A stretch of 64,000 nt of DNA from Turritopsis dohrnii. Taxonomy: Eukaryota; Cnidaria; Hydrozoa; Anthoathecata; Oceaniidae. The notes beneath the pieces are model-generated. The model was not told the origin of the DNA, did no database searches, and worked only from the letters and a program-made list of their open reading frames with translations. The DNA lies in contig BQMF02000025.1 in the NCBI GenBank assembly GCA_027922465.2, positions 400,001 through 464,000 on the forward strand. Reading direction: 5' to 3'. This document shows positions 44,866 through 56,844 of this stretch, piece by piece. Position 1 is the stretch's first letter. The number at the start of each line of letters is the position of its first letter. A program made the position numbers and the translations under genes.

Positions 44866-47235
44866 TTACGGGCAGAAGGATTTCTGCAAAATCAGCTGAA
44901 GTATGAAAATGGAAGACTAACAATAACATTCTTGAAACTTGAAAGATTTTGAATGATTGAACAATACAATACAACATTGACTGCTGCTCAGTGTAGACTG
45001 CACACAGCAGGTGGGGATTGTGACACACAAATTAAAATGAGATTTGTTATTGAAATTTTGAAGTTAAATATGTTCAAACAGCTGGCCAAAGGTGTGCTAC
45101 CTGTGAAAATTTTCATGAATAAATGATTTGAAATTATATGTTGACTCTTTTGAATGTTTGAATGAGAGTGAGAAATGTAAAAAGTACTCTTATATATAAT
45201 TACATAAACAATACACAAATTACATATAAAAGATACGCATGACATAACAATCAACCCAAAATGACCTAATTTAATCTAACACAATAGAAGAAAAGTTTAT
45301 AAAAATTCTTTTAGAAATTCGAAAAGGTTGAATGATCTTTACAAGGCATGCCGAAAGTGTAATTGATACTATGTAAAACTTTATTGCATATACATCTGAA
45401 TGACATGAAACATTGTTTATTTTGGATATACAACATACGATTAAGTTTATATTGATCTTTTCTGATATCACAATGATTACGTATGAAAATCTTGTAATAT
45501 GCTTTAAACATTTGATATGTATATACTTCCAATCTTCTTAATTACATACAAACAGAATTCCCAATGTTGCAAATACAAAAAAATAATCAAAGATCTTGAT
45601 CATTAAAAGTATATATGCTCTATAAATTTATACCAAAATTTACCAAAATTTTGTATTGTGTTACTAATAGTACAGTATTTTGAATTTATATGCAGAACAT
45701 TTCAATTTGCCAGGATGATGATCAGGGCTACATTATTACAAAACAAAATGCGATTATAGAAAAAAAAACAACAAACAAATCAACAAACATAACATAATAA
45801 TAAATACGTATTTTATACTGACGCTCGATCCACACACAAGCCACATACAAACAGGAATAAATTCACAACAGATAACATGAGCAAATAAAAACGTTCAACT
45901 ACAAAGAAACATATCAACTGTGACTAACAATACAATACGACATTAACACTACATACACGTCCACACAGCACGTAAAAATTGAACACAACGTAATTGTTCA
46001 TTAACAATCGTGATTAGGAAGATCATTCGTAAATGGGGGCATTGTCAGTATATCTTAGCTAAACAATCATCAAGCAAAAGTGGTGCAGAGCAGACAACCA
46101 ATACGTAATGTTGAAGCTGAGGAGAAAAAGGTGTTAAAGTATTACAACCCAAACAAGAAACAAAAAAATTCTTTCATATCTAGAAAGGCTTAAACATTGA
46201 AACATTTTCCCCTAATACAAACACATAGCTCTTTGACTCAAAACTTCTTAAGTTGCAACTTTTTAGTTAGAAAAGAATTATCACACTACAGTTATTATAC
46301 GTACTCCCCAGAGCTTCATGAAAGCATAATTGACACTACAAAAACTTTAAACTATATATACCACCAGACGTATATTTATTAACATCTGAATGAAAAATAC
46401 TTACTTTATTTTGGAATAAAGTATACAGAATAATGTTAAGTGTACATTGATCATTTCTGATTTCAAAGTAATTACGTGAGTATATCATATACATACTTCA
46501 AACATTAAAGATTGCTATCAATCTTCCTAATTACCAATGGACTAATTGCAAACAAAAAAGTAAACACAAATTTTGATCATGAAAAATACAAAACTGAAAG
46601 TTGAATGTTTTTTACAGATGTGAAGTGTTTCGAATTATATATCAAAATTAGGAAGGCTGTCCATAATTAGAGACATTGATAACCTAAAAACTACTGATCA
46701 CCGACAAAAAACAATACTGCACTTCAAAGCATTATACAAGCACATAAGCTTAAAATATAGCTAGAGTGAAACATTAGCTAAAGATATAAAAAGTGATGCT
46801 GAGCAGGCAGACATTTGGAGCTGAGATGGAACTTAAGCTGAGCTGTACGCATCCTGAGCTTAAAGAACATTACAGCCCACATTTGAAACGAACATTGATC
46901 TTTTTTTAGAAAAAATCTCAGACATTAGTCACAAAAACAAAACATACCTTTTCATTCTATTTATAAAACGAAACGAAAAATCTCCATTGAATCATAATAA
47001 TATAATGTAAGATAATAATAAATTACTGCTACAAATTTTATTCTTCGTCTTCAGTTTTGGAAATGTGCTTCTAATTATACTGACTAAAGCTGCTTTGGGA
47101 TCCTTTTGGTTGGTTATTTGTTGTGAGTTTCTTCTTCGACTGAAATGCGTGACTTTGACTTTGGCTCCGTGTAAACATTCGCACGAGATTTCAAAAAACC
47201 GCTAGGTTTGGACAGCAGAAAAAAAAAAGAAAAAC
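44866..47235. other. AT-rich region with an old ~1 kb duplication
   Basis: No gene. 45380-45550 resembles 46385-46545 (ACATCTGAATGA, TTTATTTTGGA, ATTGATC-TTTCTGAT), and 46060-46110 resembles 46760-46830 (AAGTG-TGC-GAGCAG-CAGAC, GAAGCTGA). The two halves are diverged tandem copies of a non-coding segment. Confidence 0.55.
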
Positions 47236-47474
47236 AAAGCCGGTTTTAAAGTATTTCTTGCTTTCGCAGAAATCCAACAAAACACGAACGGTTTCAAAGT
47301 ATTCCTTGCTTACGCAGGAATACAAAAAACACGAACGGTTTCAAAGTATTCCTTGCTTACGCAGGAATACAAAAAAACACGAACGGTTTCAAAGTATTCC
47401 TTGCTTACGCAGGAATACAAAAAAAAGAAACAGGAACGGTTTCAAAGTATTCCTTGCTTACGCAGGAATACAAT
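47236..47474. repeat. Minisatellite of ~48-bp hairpin-forming units
   Basis: Five units of GAACGGTTTCAAAGTATTCC plus TTGCTTACGCAGGAATACAA and an A-rich spacer (starts near 47236, 47284, 47332, 47381, 47433). Each unit can fold: TATTCCTTGC pairs with GCAGGAATA around a TTAC loop with one bulge. The first unit is diverged. It is preceded by CTAGGTTTGGACAG at about 47203. Confidence 0.85.
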
Positions 47475-47686
47475 AATTAAGTAGGCAAAATATTCTGTAG
47501 GACTAGGTACTAAAATGTTCTAACGCGATTAAAAAGTTTTATAAAAATAGAAGATATAACTTACAATTCCATGCATAGTCGCAGAGAACGGTGCTGTATA
47601 AGGGAGTTATGTAAAGGGGAGATGGTACCAACGCAGTAAGGGCCGGGACAGGGTGGGAAGAGACTTTCAAGAAATTTAAAGAATGG
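47475..47686. other. Non-ribosomal flank of rDNA block B
   Basis: About 210 bases between the minisatellite and 28S. The part at 47570-47670 is GC-richer than its surroundings and shows no match to 28S copy A. I cannot identify it. Confidence 0.4.
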
Positions 47687-48006
47687 GTTTACCTCCCATT
47701 TTGGGCTGCATTCCCAAGCAACCCGACTCATAGAATGCACATCGTGAACGGTGCGCCGTGCCACGTACGGGATTGTCACCCTCTAGGATGTGCTGTTCCA
47801 AGCAACTTGAGCACGACACATCCGCCTTAAAGAGGCTTCTCGAGACTACAATTCGAGACTACAATTTGCTGTTGCAAACAACAGAGATTTTAAGTTTGAG
47901 CTGTTCCTGCTTCACTCGCCGTTACTAGGGGAATCCTTGTTAGTTTCTTTTCCTCCGCTTATTAATATGCTTAAATTCAGCAGGTAGTCTTGTCTGATCT
48001 GTGGTC
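47687..48006 (-). rRNA. 28S rRNA, 5' 320 bases only
   Basis: Matches 1658-1967 of block A closely, with several small indels (for example a duplicated GAGACTACAATT at 47839-47863). The similarity stops abruptly at about 47687, where intact 28S would continue. Truncated copy. Confidence 0.92.
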
Positions 48007-48224
48007 AAAGTTGGAATGTTTTCCTTCCTACACGTTGGTGTGGGGAAAGAACAAGTGCGAACCCATATTGTAATGAACTACTTAGCACTACTGTAGAGGA
48101 CAGAAGCAAGTTGAGCCTTCCCAGCGAGCGTAAGAAATGTTCGCTACACGGGTTCAGGTACATGCAGAGACGAAGTGTTAGTTCGATCTCCGTAGTCCAC
48201 ACCGGAGTGTGTAGATTTGAACAT
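48007..48224 (-). other. ITS2 (complete)
   Basis: Spacer between 28S and 5.8S, 218 bases, bounded by the two conserved ends. Its 28S-proximal part matches 1968-2075 in block A, with a short indel. Confidence 0.88.
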
Positions 48225-48377
48225 GACACTCAGACAGGCATGGTCCCTGGGTATCCAGAGAGCGCAATTTGCGTTCAAAGATTCGATGATTCACTGAATT
48301 CTGCAATTCACACTACTTATTGCAACTGGCTACGTTCTTCATTGATGCACGAGCCAAGAGATCCACCGTTAGAAGTT
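48225..48377 (-). rRNA. 5.8S rRNA (complete)
   Basis: About 153 bases running on the minus strand from AACTTCTAACGGTGGATCTC at 48377 to GCCTGTCTGAGTGTC at 48225. It includes the universal GAATTGCAGAATTC and ATCATCGAATCTTTGAACGC segments. No disrupting change is visible. Confidence 0.96.
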
Positions 48378-48562
48378 GTTCTTGATTAAGAGATTCTTTC
48401 AAGTAAGTTAATACTTGAAGACTGGTAATACAAGTGTGTGTTAAAATTCACAAAGAGGTTTCGCGTGGGAGGCCGATCGTGATCATTCAAAGCTTGTTAT
48501 CAGACAAGCTACCTCGCAACGCTCGTTATAGGTTCGCAGTGGTTTCTCAGTAAGAGATTCGG
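48378..48562 (-). other. ITS1 (complete)
   Basis: 185 bases between the 18S 3' end and 5.8S. Bounded by 18S GGATCATTA and the 5.8S start. Confidence 0.9.
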
Positions 48563-48613
<51 letters not shown>

Positions 48614-48728
48614 AAATGATCTAAATGATCAAGTTTGATCAACTTTTCGGCATTCCGTCACAGCCGTGAAGCCGCAATGGCGTCAATCCGAAGATCTCAC
48701 TAAACCATTCAATCGGTAGTAGCGACGA

Positions 48729-48761
<33 letters not shown>

Positions 48762-48762
48762 A

Positions 48763-48799
<37 letters not shown>

Positions 48800-49169
48800 C
48801 ATGATCAATAATTGCAATGATCAATCCCCATCACGTCGGACTTTCAAAAGATTACCCAAACCTTTTGGTTAAGGTTAAGACTCGCTGAATCCGACAGTGT
48901 AGCGCGCGTGCGGCCCAGAACATCTAAGGGCATCACAGACCTGTTATTGCCTTTCTGACTTTGGTTAAACACCAACAGCCCCTCTAAGAAGTCAGTCACG
49001 ATTCTGGAATCATGTGACTATTTAGCCGGTTAAGGTCTCGTTCGTTAACGGAATTAACCAGACAAATCACTCCACCAACTAAGAACTGGCCATGCACCAC
49101 CACCCATAGAATCAAGAAAGGGCTCTCAACCTGTCAATCCTTACTATGTCTGGACCTGGTGAGTTTTCC

Positions 49170-49203
<34 letters not shown>

Positions 49204-49232
49204 TTGGTGGTGCCCTTCCGTCAATTCCTTTA
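48563..49232 (-). rRNA. 18S rRNA, 3' portion (to the R8 site)
   Basis: Begins at the 18S 3' end (complement of GGTGAACCTGCGGAAGGATC at 48566-48585) and runs to the complement of AGGAATTGACGG at about 49218-49229. There it is interrupted by R8 copy 2 at 49233. Unlike block A, the 3' terminal domain and the join to ITS1 are intact. Confidence 0.95.
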
Positions 49233-52200
49233 TTTATTTTTTTTTTTTATTTTTTTTTTTATTTCTCTCTTTCGATAGTTACAATGTTTCTTCTTTCTTC
49301 TTGTCTTTGTTGTCTTCCTATTCGTGCTTTAAGTGGGCCTTTAGTACTTTGCTGCTGTCACTATTTACTGTCATCTGTAGGTGTTCGATTGTTCTTTGTG
49401 TTATTCCTAGTTTCTTCAAGTTGTTTCTGCTATTCTTTGTGATTGTGCCCATACTTCCGATGACTACTCCAATTACTTCTCATTTCTGGCTTTTCGTTTT
49501 CTCCTTCGCGGTTTGGACGAGTCTTTGGTACTTGGAATCCTTTTCTTCTGCGGCTTTCTTCAGGTGTTCTTCTCCTCTTTCGTAGGCGATTCTTACATCT
49601 ATGATTTTGCACTGTCCGTCTTTACTGGCTACTATGTCTGGTTTCAGGAGTTGATAGTCGGCTCTCCATACCTTTTCTTGGACAACATTCCAGTTTTTTC
49701 CTCTGAGCTCTTTAGCGAATTTGTTGCAGATGTTGTTATGCCTTTTGCTGTACGTGTCCCAGGTGTTTAGGGCACGTGTTAAGGATCTGTCTCTGCACCG
49801 CTCCGACACTGTCTGCATTTCACATCGTTAGTTCTTTTCCCTATTGCTGTGTTTGTCTTCGTCGGGAGGGTTCCGCTCATTGCTTTTATAGCCAAGATCT
49901 TACTCTCACTCTTGACATTTCCTGTCCTCCACAGCCAATCTCTTGGTACCACGTTTGACTCTGTCATGCAGTGGAGGGCGTTGCCGTTCAACTGGGTCTT
50001 GCGTTTCTCTACGTACTCGCTCTCGATGTCTTTAGCTTCCTTTCCTGCTGTTCTTGATGTTGCCAATTCTCTACTCATTTGATCGTCCATTAGGCTAGCC
50101 GTTGCTATCGTAACAGGGTCAGTCGCTTTTCATCATCTTGTTGAAGGCGTTTCTTCGGATGATAGGTACACTTTTATTCAACTCGCGGATGTTAAGTCCG
50201 TTCTTGCCGTGCACATAGTTGTTCGGCGTCCATGATGGTAGGTTCAGGATGGACTTTACCCATGTTCTAATATCTCGGGTTAACTTCATCATTTTACTGT
50301 TAGATGCTCCTGCCAGTCGCAGCGTATGGAGCATCTTCGATATTACTTGGGTTCGCAGGATGTCGATTTTCTGTTCCGGTTTTAACTCGCATTGCGCGAG
50401 ACAGCTCTCTCCATTCTGCCCATTCTTTCGTTGGGAGCTCGATATTGCCGTTGGGTGTAATTCGGCAGCCTAGATATTTAACTAAGTTGTCATAGGACAT
50501 GGCTGGTATGGGGTTGTCTTTCCACCATCTGTGCGCTCTAGTTACCACCTTCATCCACTTTTTGTCTTTCACCGGGAGGAGTCGCAGGGAGTAGCATTTC
50601 TTCACGTTAACTGTCAGCGATTTCCTGTCGAAGAACTCTTCTGTGGTCTTTAGCAATCTCTCCATTCCTCCCTGGGAGTCACTCGCCATTATTAAGTCAT
50701 CCACAAATGCCATGCATGGTACTTTGACATCGTTGGAGATCCTTGCACCGCATTCCTTCTCCAGTTTTTCAAGCAGTTCATCTAGTATCAAGTTGAATAA
50801 CAGGGGACTCCGGGGACATCCCTGTTTCACTCCAGACTTGATCGCAATTTTCCTGGTTGATGCCTTTCCATTTGTGATGATCGTTGCTGTGGAGGTATAG
50901 AGGTCTTTTATAACACCGATCACTTCTCTTGGTGTTTCTTTCCTTTCTAGCGCTTTCAGTATGGAGTCGTGTAGTACGGTATCGAAGGCCTGGGACAGGT
51001 CAATAAATACCAGGTTGAGATCTTTCTTTGTCCGATGTTTGGCCCTCAGCAGCTGTTTGAGGAGGTTCAGGTTCTCGAACGACCCATCCACGGGTACAAA
51101 TGCTTTTTGGCGGTTATTCAGAGTGATGTGCTTTCTCAGTCGTTTGTCCCATATGTTAGCGTAGATTCTATTTAACATATTGCCAATTGTAATTGGTCGC
51201 CAGTTGTTCACATCCCTCCTTTCGCCGCCCTTATGCAGAAGGGTGGTACGATTCGCCTTTTCGTTTTCCGGGACTCCTGTCACGTACCATTTGTTTATGA
51301 TCACAGCCACATTCTCATATCCGATCTTTTTCAAGTCCGTTATAGTCCAACCGTCAGGACCAGCTGCGGTATTCCTATTCGTACTTGTAACTGCTTCCTT
51401 CATATCCGATGTGGTAATGACTCCATAGGCCTCACTGGTAGTAGGTGGTATGTTGCAGTGAGTATTGGACGTGTCAGTGTCTGCTCTACTTTACATCCTC
51501 TTGATGTAGGTTGATTCAATGTCTTTTATATCTGGTGTGGCTTCATCTGCGTTACCGTAATTGTATTTTACCGTAGGGATGTTGTTTACGGTCTCCTTTC
51601 TCGCCTTTTTGAGATCCTTTTGCAGTTTCTTGTATCGCGCCTTTTTTCTTGTATTTCTGGTTGATGGAGAGGGAGGTGTTATGGCGGTCCTGGCTTTTCC
51701 CGATCTCTGCTCTTTATGGCAGAGAATGTCTTTTATTTCGTTCCAGGATCTCTTGCCGGCTACATAGTCTCCTATGGCGTTTTCTCTCTCCGATCCGTTA
51801 ATGTTTAAGGATACAAGGTACTCTGCCGTCGCGGTTTTCCCATTGTATCTATCCTCTTCCGGTCTTTCATTTGGGCTGTCAGTATCCATGTCGTCGTTAC
51901 CATCCTGTGTACCCCTCTGCAGCTTTTCGAATACTGCAGAGAAGGTACCTTTATATCTGGCTGATTGCCGAATCTTGCGAATTGCCTCTTTCGTTCGCAT
52001 TAGGTGTAATATCGCTAGCGAAATGTTGGGGTATTTCAGCCCAGGCATTATAACTTTGGTGATTTCTAGTTCGGCAAGCGTTGTTAGTTCGGCTTCGTCC
52101 TAGGCAAAGACTCTCTTTTCTTTGGCAGCCTCATTGTGTTCACTCCTATGTTTGGCGGACATGTGTACACCAAGACCAATCCTACTGTCGAAACTCGCAT

Positions 52201-52722
52201 TGCATAATTGACACTGGTGTTCTTTTGTTTCACGGACAGGCGTCCCTTTACAGTATCGTTTGTGGCTTCCCACACTTTTCGGGTTCCACGATTGGTACGT
52301 AGCACAGATATTGCATCGGAATCTGGCCTTCCTTTTGTGGATATCCCACAGATGCTCTGAAACTTTTGAGCTGTTGGCGAATAATTTACAGCATGTTGGA
52401 CATTCCCACTCATTGCTCAATGCGTGCTTAACGAGCACGTCTTCTTCATAGGGTGACTCAGCGTCTATCACTCCGTCTTTGTCACGGAGTTCGTCGTTTG
52501 TGGTCGAAACATTCTGATTTGACGCCATATTGTCGTGGTGAGGCACCGGATCAGTGCGTTACCACGTAACCCCGGCGGAAATTCCTCGTTACAAGACTGA
52601 TTGACCGTAGTCTAAGGTTCGGTTTCTAACAAAGATTTAGCCTGAGATCAGAGAACTCAGTTACCGGTTGCAGGGACGTGGAGCCACTCTGCTAGGTATT
52701 GCTTAAAAATATTTTCTTTCAG
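49233..52722 (-). mobile_element. R8-type 18S-specific retrotransposon, copy 2 (near full length, defective)
   Basis: About 3.5 kb in the same 18S site and orientation as copy 1. On the transcribed strand the 3' end is A-rich (runs of A broken by T, 49233-49262), so this copy has a poly(A)-like tail that copy 1 lacks. 18S resumes at TTTGCAACC (52723), preceded by TTTCAG that may be target sequence with a 2-base loss. It encodes one long frame with stops. Confidence 0.87.
49480..52546 (-). pseudogene. R8 protein: three zinc fingers, Myb-like, RT, REL endonuclease
   Basis: N terminus at about 52546 with three fingers (CPTCCKLF...H-x3-H type; CNICATY ... HKRYC; CQLCNASF ... HMSAKH). An in-frame TAG at 52100 follows, then a Myb-like stretch (RTKEAIRKIRQSARYKGTF), and a TAA near 51491. 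The RT (51403-50300) has AAGPDGWTI, FIDLSQAFDTV, GVKQGCPRSPLLFN and an FVDD box. A frameshift near 50390 leads to the thumb, then a knuckle (VKCRQC). The endonuclease is KPDIVASKD...IIDVRIAYE (about 49600-49650). Stops and shifts inactivate it, but every domain is present. Confidence 0.82.
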
Positions 52723-52975
52723 TTTGCAACCATACTTCCCCCGGAATCCAAAAACTTTGGTTTCCCGTAAGGTGCCAAGGGGGTTGTACAATAACGCCCG
52801 CTGATCCCTAGTCGACATCGTTTATGGTTAGAACTAGGACGGTATCTGATCGTCTTCGATCCTCTAACTTTCGTTCTTGATTAATGAAAACACTCTTGGC
52901 AAGTGCTTTCGCAGTTGTTCGTCTTTCGTAAATCCAAGAATTTCACCTCTGACAACGAAATACGGATGCCCCCAA
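52723..52975 (-). rRNA. 18S rRNA, central fragment
   Basis: Continues 18S upstream of the R8 site. It includes the complement of AGGTGAAATTCTTGGATTTA near 52931-52950. Interrupted at GGATGCCCCCAA (52975) by a TIR element. Confidence 0.94.
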
Positions 52976-54862
52976 TACACGGGTTGCAAAATAAGCGCAT
53001 CTCCATAGAAACAACTCCATGTGAATTTAGCACAACTTTAGTAAACTTTCAATGTAAAATCTGTGGTGAAAGGATGTAGTAATGGTTCTTACAGACTTGG
53101 AACATAATTGATTCAATACGAAAAACATTAAATGATGGAAATAAATTCTTAGTTCGGTGTTGTTAAAACTTTTGAATGAACGTGCAAAATACATAAGAAA
53201 ATTGATATCAATGATGTTTTGTTTTTGTGTGTTGATATAACAATGTTGTTACTGGTTGTTAATGATGATTGGTGATTAAATGCAGCAAAACATTGAAGCC
53301 GTGATTTCAATGGAAAGGCGAAAATTTATTATTAGTAGCCAAGCTGAAGATTTTTTTTTATTGATATAGCCCAAATACGACTGAACTGAAAGTGAACTGG
53401 AAAGCACATGGATGTATAGTACAGCCATAAAGGAAACCTTTTTATGTGGTGTGGAGAACAACCAGTTCAACCAGTTTTGTAAATTCAAAGAGTATACATT
53501 ACAAAAACTAGAAGTAAAAACGTGATGTCGTATGCAATAAGATGTTCAGAGTACCAATTACGTATAATATTTTAAAACGCAGGACTGTGATGCATAACTT
53601 GTGAAAGAATCCGGTCGAGTGTGCTTCCCTGGATAGTCATTTACTCTGACAACAGAAACATAATTTACTATGGATTTATTTCATGATCACGTATTACTGT
53701 TTTGATATACTGTATAGATATGTTTTGTAAAAATTAGTAATACTGTCAATTTTTGTTGTACAAACATGGAACATAAATCAAAACACAATCCAAAGCCAAA
53801 ACACGAATTTCTACTTTCAGCTTTGTAGTGATTTAGTTATAGATGTGTATTTTCACTACCAAATTCTGTTGTTTTTTTCCACGAAGGTCATTTTAATCAG
53901 ATAATAGATATTGAAGATATTCTTCAGGGCCTAAAGTTCCTGACAATTTTCTGATGTGCAGGACAAAATATTGAGTTAAAAATCAAAAATGAAACTTATT
54001 CTCTTTTTAATAAACATTGAGTATGAATAATCTTTTTTTGAATAGAGATGTCTGAATTTAATTTTAAAAATTATCACTAAGGACATCTCTTTTTTGAAAA
54101 TGAATTTTCTGTCCTAATTTGAAATGTTACGTATTATATACCACTTGTTAGTAGATATTTTGATTTCTTTAATTGTTGTCTACTGCAAAGTGTTTTTAAT
54201 ACTAAAGTATATTAGTATTAAAATTAGGTTTGACAATTTTCTTTTGTAAACCTGTATTATACAAAATGTGATTGTATAATGTAAACTAATTTTATCCAAG
54301 TTATGAAAAGCAAGTGTTCTGTTGAATTATATTGTTTCCTTTGTTTTTATGGTTTATAAGCCTGTCCTTTAACTTGTCTTCTGCAGGAATATAGATCATT
54401 ATGTTTATTATGATGTAATTCTTTGCACATTGATGCGGTTATTGATATTCAGTTGTGTAAGAGGAAATATTAGTCGCATTTAGGTCTTTTAATTTTTAAC
54501 TATGTCCATAGTAACTTCTCAGTCACTTTATATCACTTTTATATTACCTTTTATCAATGTACCCATAATAATTGATAAAATGTTCACAACTTTGGGGAAA
54601 TATATACAGTGGAATTTTTGTGAATCTTGTTTGATAATCCTGTTTTGAACGATCCACTTTTTGATTTCTATCTCAAGGTAAGGTATTGAATTAATGCTAT
54701 TTTGCTGAATAACTTAAAATACTCGATGAAAAGCTCAGTTTCAAGAGCCAAAGGCTCGGTTGTTTCTGGCACCGTTTCACTTTTGATTTTTACTCGAAAA
54801 AAAGTTCATTCGGTAAATTCTATTATATAATTTACGGAACGTTTTATTATGCAACCCGTGTA
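52976..54862. mobile_element. 1.9-kb non-autonomous TIR element inserted in 18S
   Basis: Inverted ends TACACGGGTTGCA(A/T)AATAA at 52976 and its complement ending at 54862 sit between two 18S blocks that are adjacent in an intact gene. The interior is very AT-rich and has no coding sequence. If the outer TA is counted as target duplication this looks like Tc1/mariner, but the uninterrupted site is unknown, so the duplication is uncertain. Confidence 0.8.
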
Positions 54863-54938
54863 TTGTCCCTCTTAATCATTACTTCGGTCCTAGAAACCAA
54901 CAAAATAGGACCAAAGTCCTATTCCATTATTCCATGCT
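54863..54938 (-). rRNA. 18S rRNA fragment ending at the V4-adjacent block
   Basis: 18S resumes (complement of AATGATTAAGAGGGACAA, then CTAGGACCGAAG and ATGGAATAATGGAATAGGAC). It stops at about 54938, so roughly the first third to half of 18S is absent from this unit. Confidence 0.92.
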
Positions 54939-55732
54939 AGTGTAGTAGCGAAACACAGGACAGATCGAGATCTGACACTGTGGTTCGTTAGTTAGTTGTA
55001 ACCATCACAGGACCGATGGCTCCAGGAGCGCCCGGACGGAGAAATGGACTAGTATTTCAACTCTGCACTCGAACTGCCTCAAGTTTGCCACGTCTGCAGT
55101 AACCCTCACTGTACCTAAGCTCTGCTTAACACAGCTACAAAGAGCTGTCCAGCTCGGCCAATGGTACTAATCTGAAAAGGACAGGTTAGCAAAGCTTTGC
55201 CGTACACACACAACTCAGTGGTTAACACGGACTATAAAGCGTATTCTAGTCCCTTTCGCCCACTGGAACCTGTACCTGTACCTGAAGAACTTTTCCTCAG
55301 AGCCAACATAGTCACTATTAGACCCCGATACCAACGCTTGTAAGGCCAGTGTATCGATTCAAAACTGCAAACCGTCTCAGTTTTCACATCGACTTTTCGA
55401 CTGCTGACTACACTACCCCACATTATATAGGGCAGTTTTTCGAAACGACTCCGTCTGACCCTAATTTCAGATAAGACCGAAATGTTTAAGTCGCACGGCA
55501 ACTACCTTCCCCTTGCCCAATCTTCACCAAACTTCGCCCAGTTGTTGCCCCGCCCTTACTGAGTTCAACCAAAATAGCCACGTGCGTGCCACGCCCTGTT
55601 GCCACGCCCATTACCAAATATGGTAATAAGGGAGGAAAAAGTGCCTTAATTAACCAATAGAAGCTGGAAACCACACCGCCCTAACCCAATTGTTACCGGT
55701 GTGGCCAACTTCCACTTTGTAGGTCGCAGGCA

Positions 55733-55800
55733 TGCACTAGCCTTATGGTAAAGTGCGCGTCTGAGGTCCGGGAGGTCGAGGGTTCTATCCCCTCCAAGGT
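55733..55800 (+). repeat. tRNA-derived (SINE-like) Pol III head
   Basis: An A-box-like TAGCCTTATGGTAAAGTGC (about 55738-55756) and a B-box-like GGTTCTATCCC (55781-55791). The B box lies in a perfect T-arm: GAGGG (55778-55782) and CCCTC (55790-55794) around TTCTATC. The acceptor and anticodon stems do not close well, so it is not a working tRNA gene. Confidence 0.5.
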
Positions 55801-55929
55801 CAAAATGTGAGGGTATGTCAATGTGGCTAACTTCGGTTGAACAACTACAGAACATGTAGAGAACATGTTATAAACACTGCCAGAACATTTAAAGAAAATT
55901 TTGAAAACATGTGAGCCGAAGTCCCTTTT

Positions 55930-56235
55930 TCACAAAATTTTGGGTATGACACGGCACAAATCTCCAACTAAAAAAGATATGACACGGCACAAGTCTGCAA
56001 CCAAAAAAAGGTATGACCAGAAGCTCCGATAAAAAAAATTGGATATGACACTGCACCAGAAGCGCCGATAAAAAAATTGCATATGACACTGCACCAGAAG
56101 CGCCGATAAAAAAAATTGGATATGACACGGCACCAGAAGCGCCGATAAAAAAAATTGAATATGACACGGCACCAGAAGCGCCGATAAAAAAAATGGATAT
56201 GACACGGCACAAGAGGTACCTTTAAAAAAAGGACT
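55930..56235. repeat. 39-bp minisatellite in the spacer
   Basis: About eight units of GGTATGACACGGCACCAGAA with GCGCCGATAAAAAAAATT-type ends, with unit variants at the left. The period is 39 bases, a multiple of three, which makes a repeated antisense frame (FFIGASGAVSY) that is an artefact. Confidence 0.88.
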
Positions 56236-56249
56236 TGTCACGATACTGT

Positions 56250-56658
56250 GACAAATCTGTCGAACAGAGGCTTAATCTCAGAAGATCGTAGCACAGAGGT
56301 TACTCTACTTTTTACAATACCACGTTCTTGTTTAAGTCGTCTGCATAGGATTTATCTCTGGAAATTTTAGAATTTGATGTTTGCAGCACCTCAACGGTTT
56401 TTCTCCGAATAGGTACATTGGGACTCAGGAACGACTGAAGCCGCCCTATTCTTGTTCGCCTAAGATTTACCAGAGGTAATTATCGTTGCCTTCTAGCACC
56501 AATTCTCACTTAGAGGCGTTCAGTCATAGTCCAACAGATGGTAGCTTCGCACCATTGCCTTTTCAAGCAAGTGCAAATGCCAATTGTCTGAATCTGCGGT
56601 TCCTCTCGTACTGAGCAGAATTACTATTGCAACAACACTTCATCAGTAGCGTAAAACT

Positions 56659-56692
<34 letters not shown>

Positions 56693-56733
56693 CTCCCTAT
56701 TAGTGGGTTAACAATCCAACACTTGGTGAATTC

Positions 56734-56778
<45 letters not shown>

Positions 56779-56801
56779 AACGTCGGTATGAACGCTTGGC
56801 T

Positions 56802-56844
<43 letters not shown>

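Larger units (their letters stand above)
54939..56249. other. Spacer-like DNA between 28S 3' end and truncated 18S
   Basis: In the transcription direction this interval follows the 28S 3' end and precedes the remaining 18S, the position of intergenic spacer and 5' external transcribed spacer. It is GC-richer than the central region. It holds a tRNA-like arm (55733-55800) and a 39-bp minisatellite (55930-56235). I see no promoter or terminator motif that I can name. Confidence 0.6.

Noticed and set aside
47236..47474. CRISPR-like array of palindromic repeats
   Set aside because: The units are contiguous, with no unique spacers of uniform length, and the genome is eukaryotic. It is a minisatellite.
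49430..49818. Separate small genes at the left of R8 copy 2
   Set aside because: They are frames of the R8 endonuclease or its antisense.
55733..55800. Functional tRNA gene
   Set aside because: The T-arm and box B are good, but the acceptor and anticodon stems do not form, so I list it only as a SINE-like head.
55889..56241. Minus-strand frames repeating FFIGASGAVSY
   Set aside because: They arise because the 39-bp minisatellite period is a multiple of three. There is no start context and no conserved protein.
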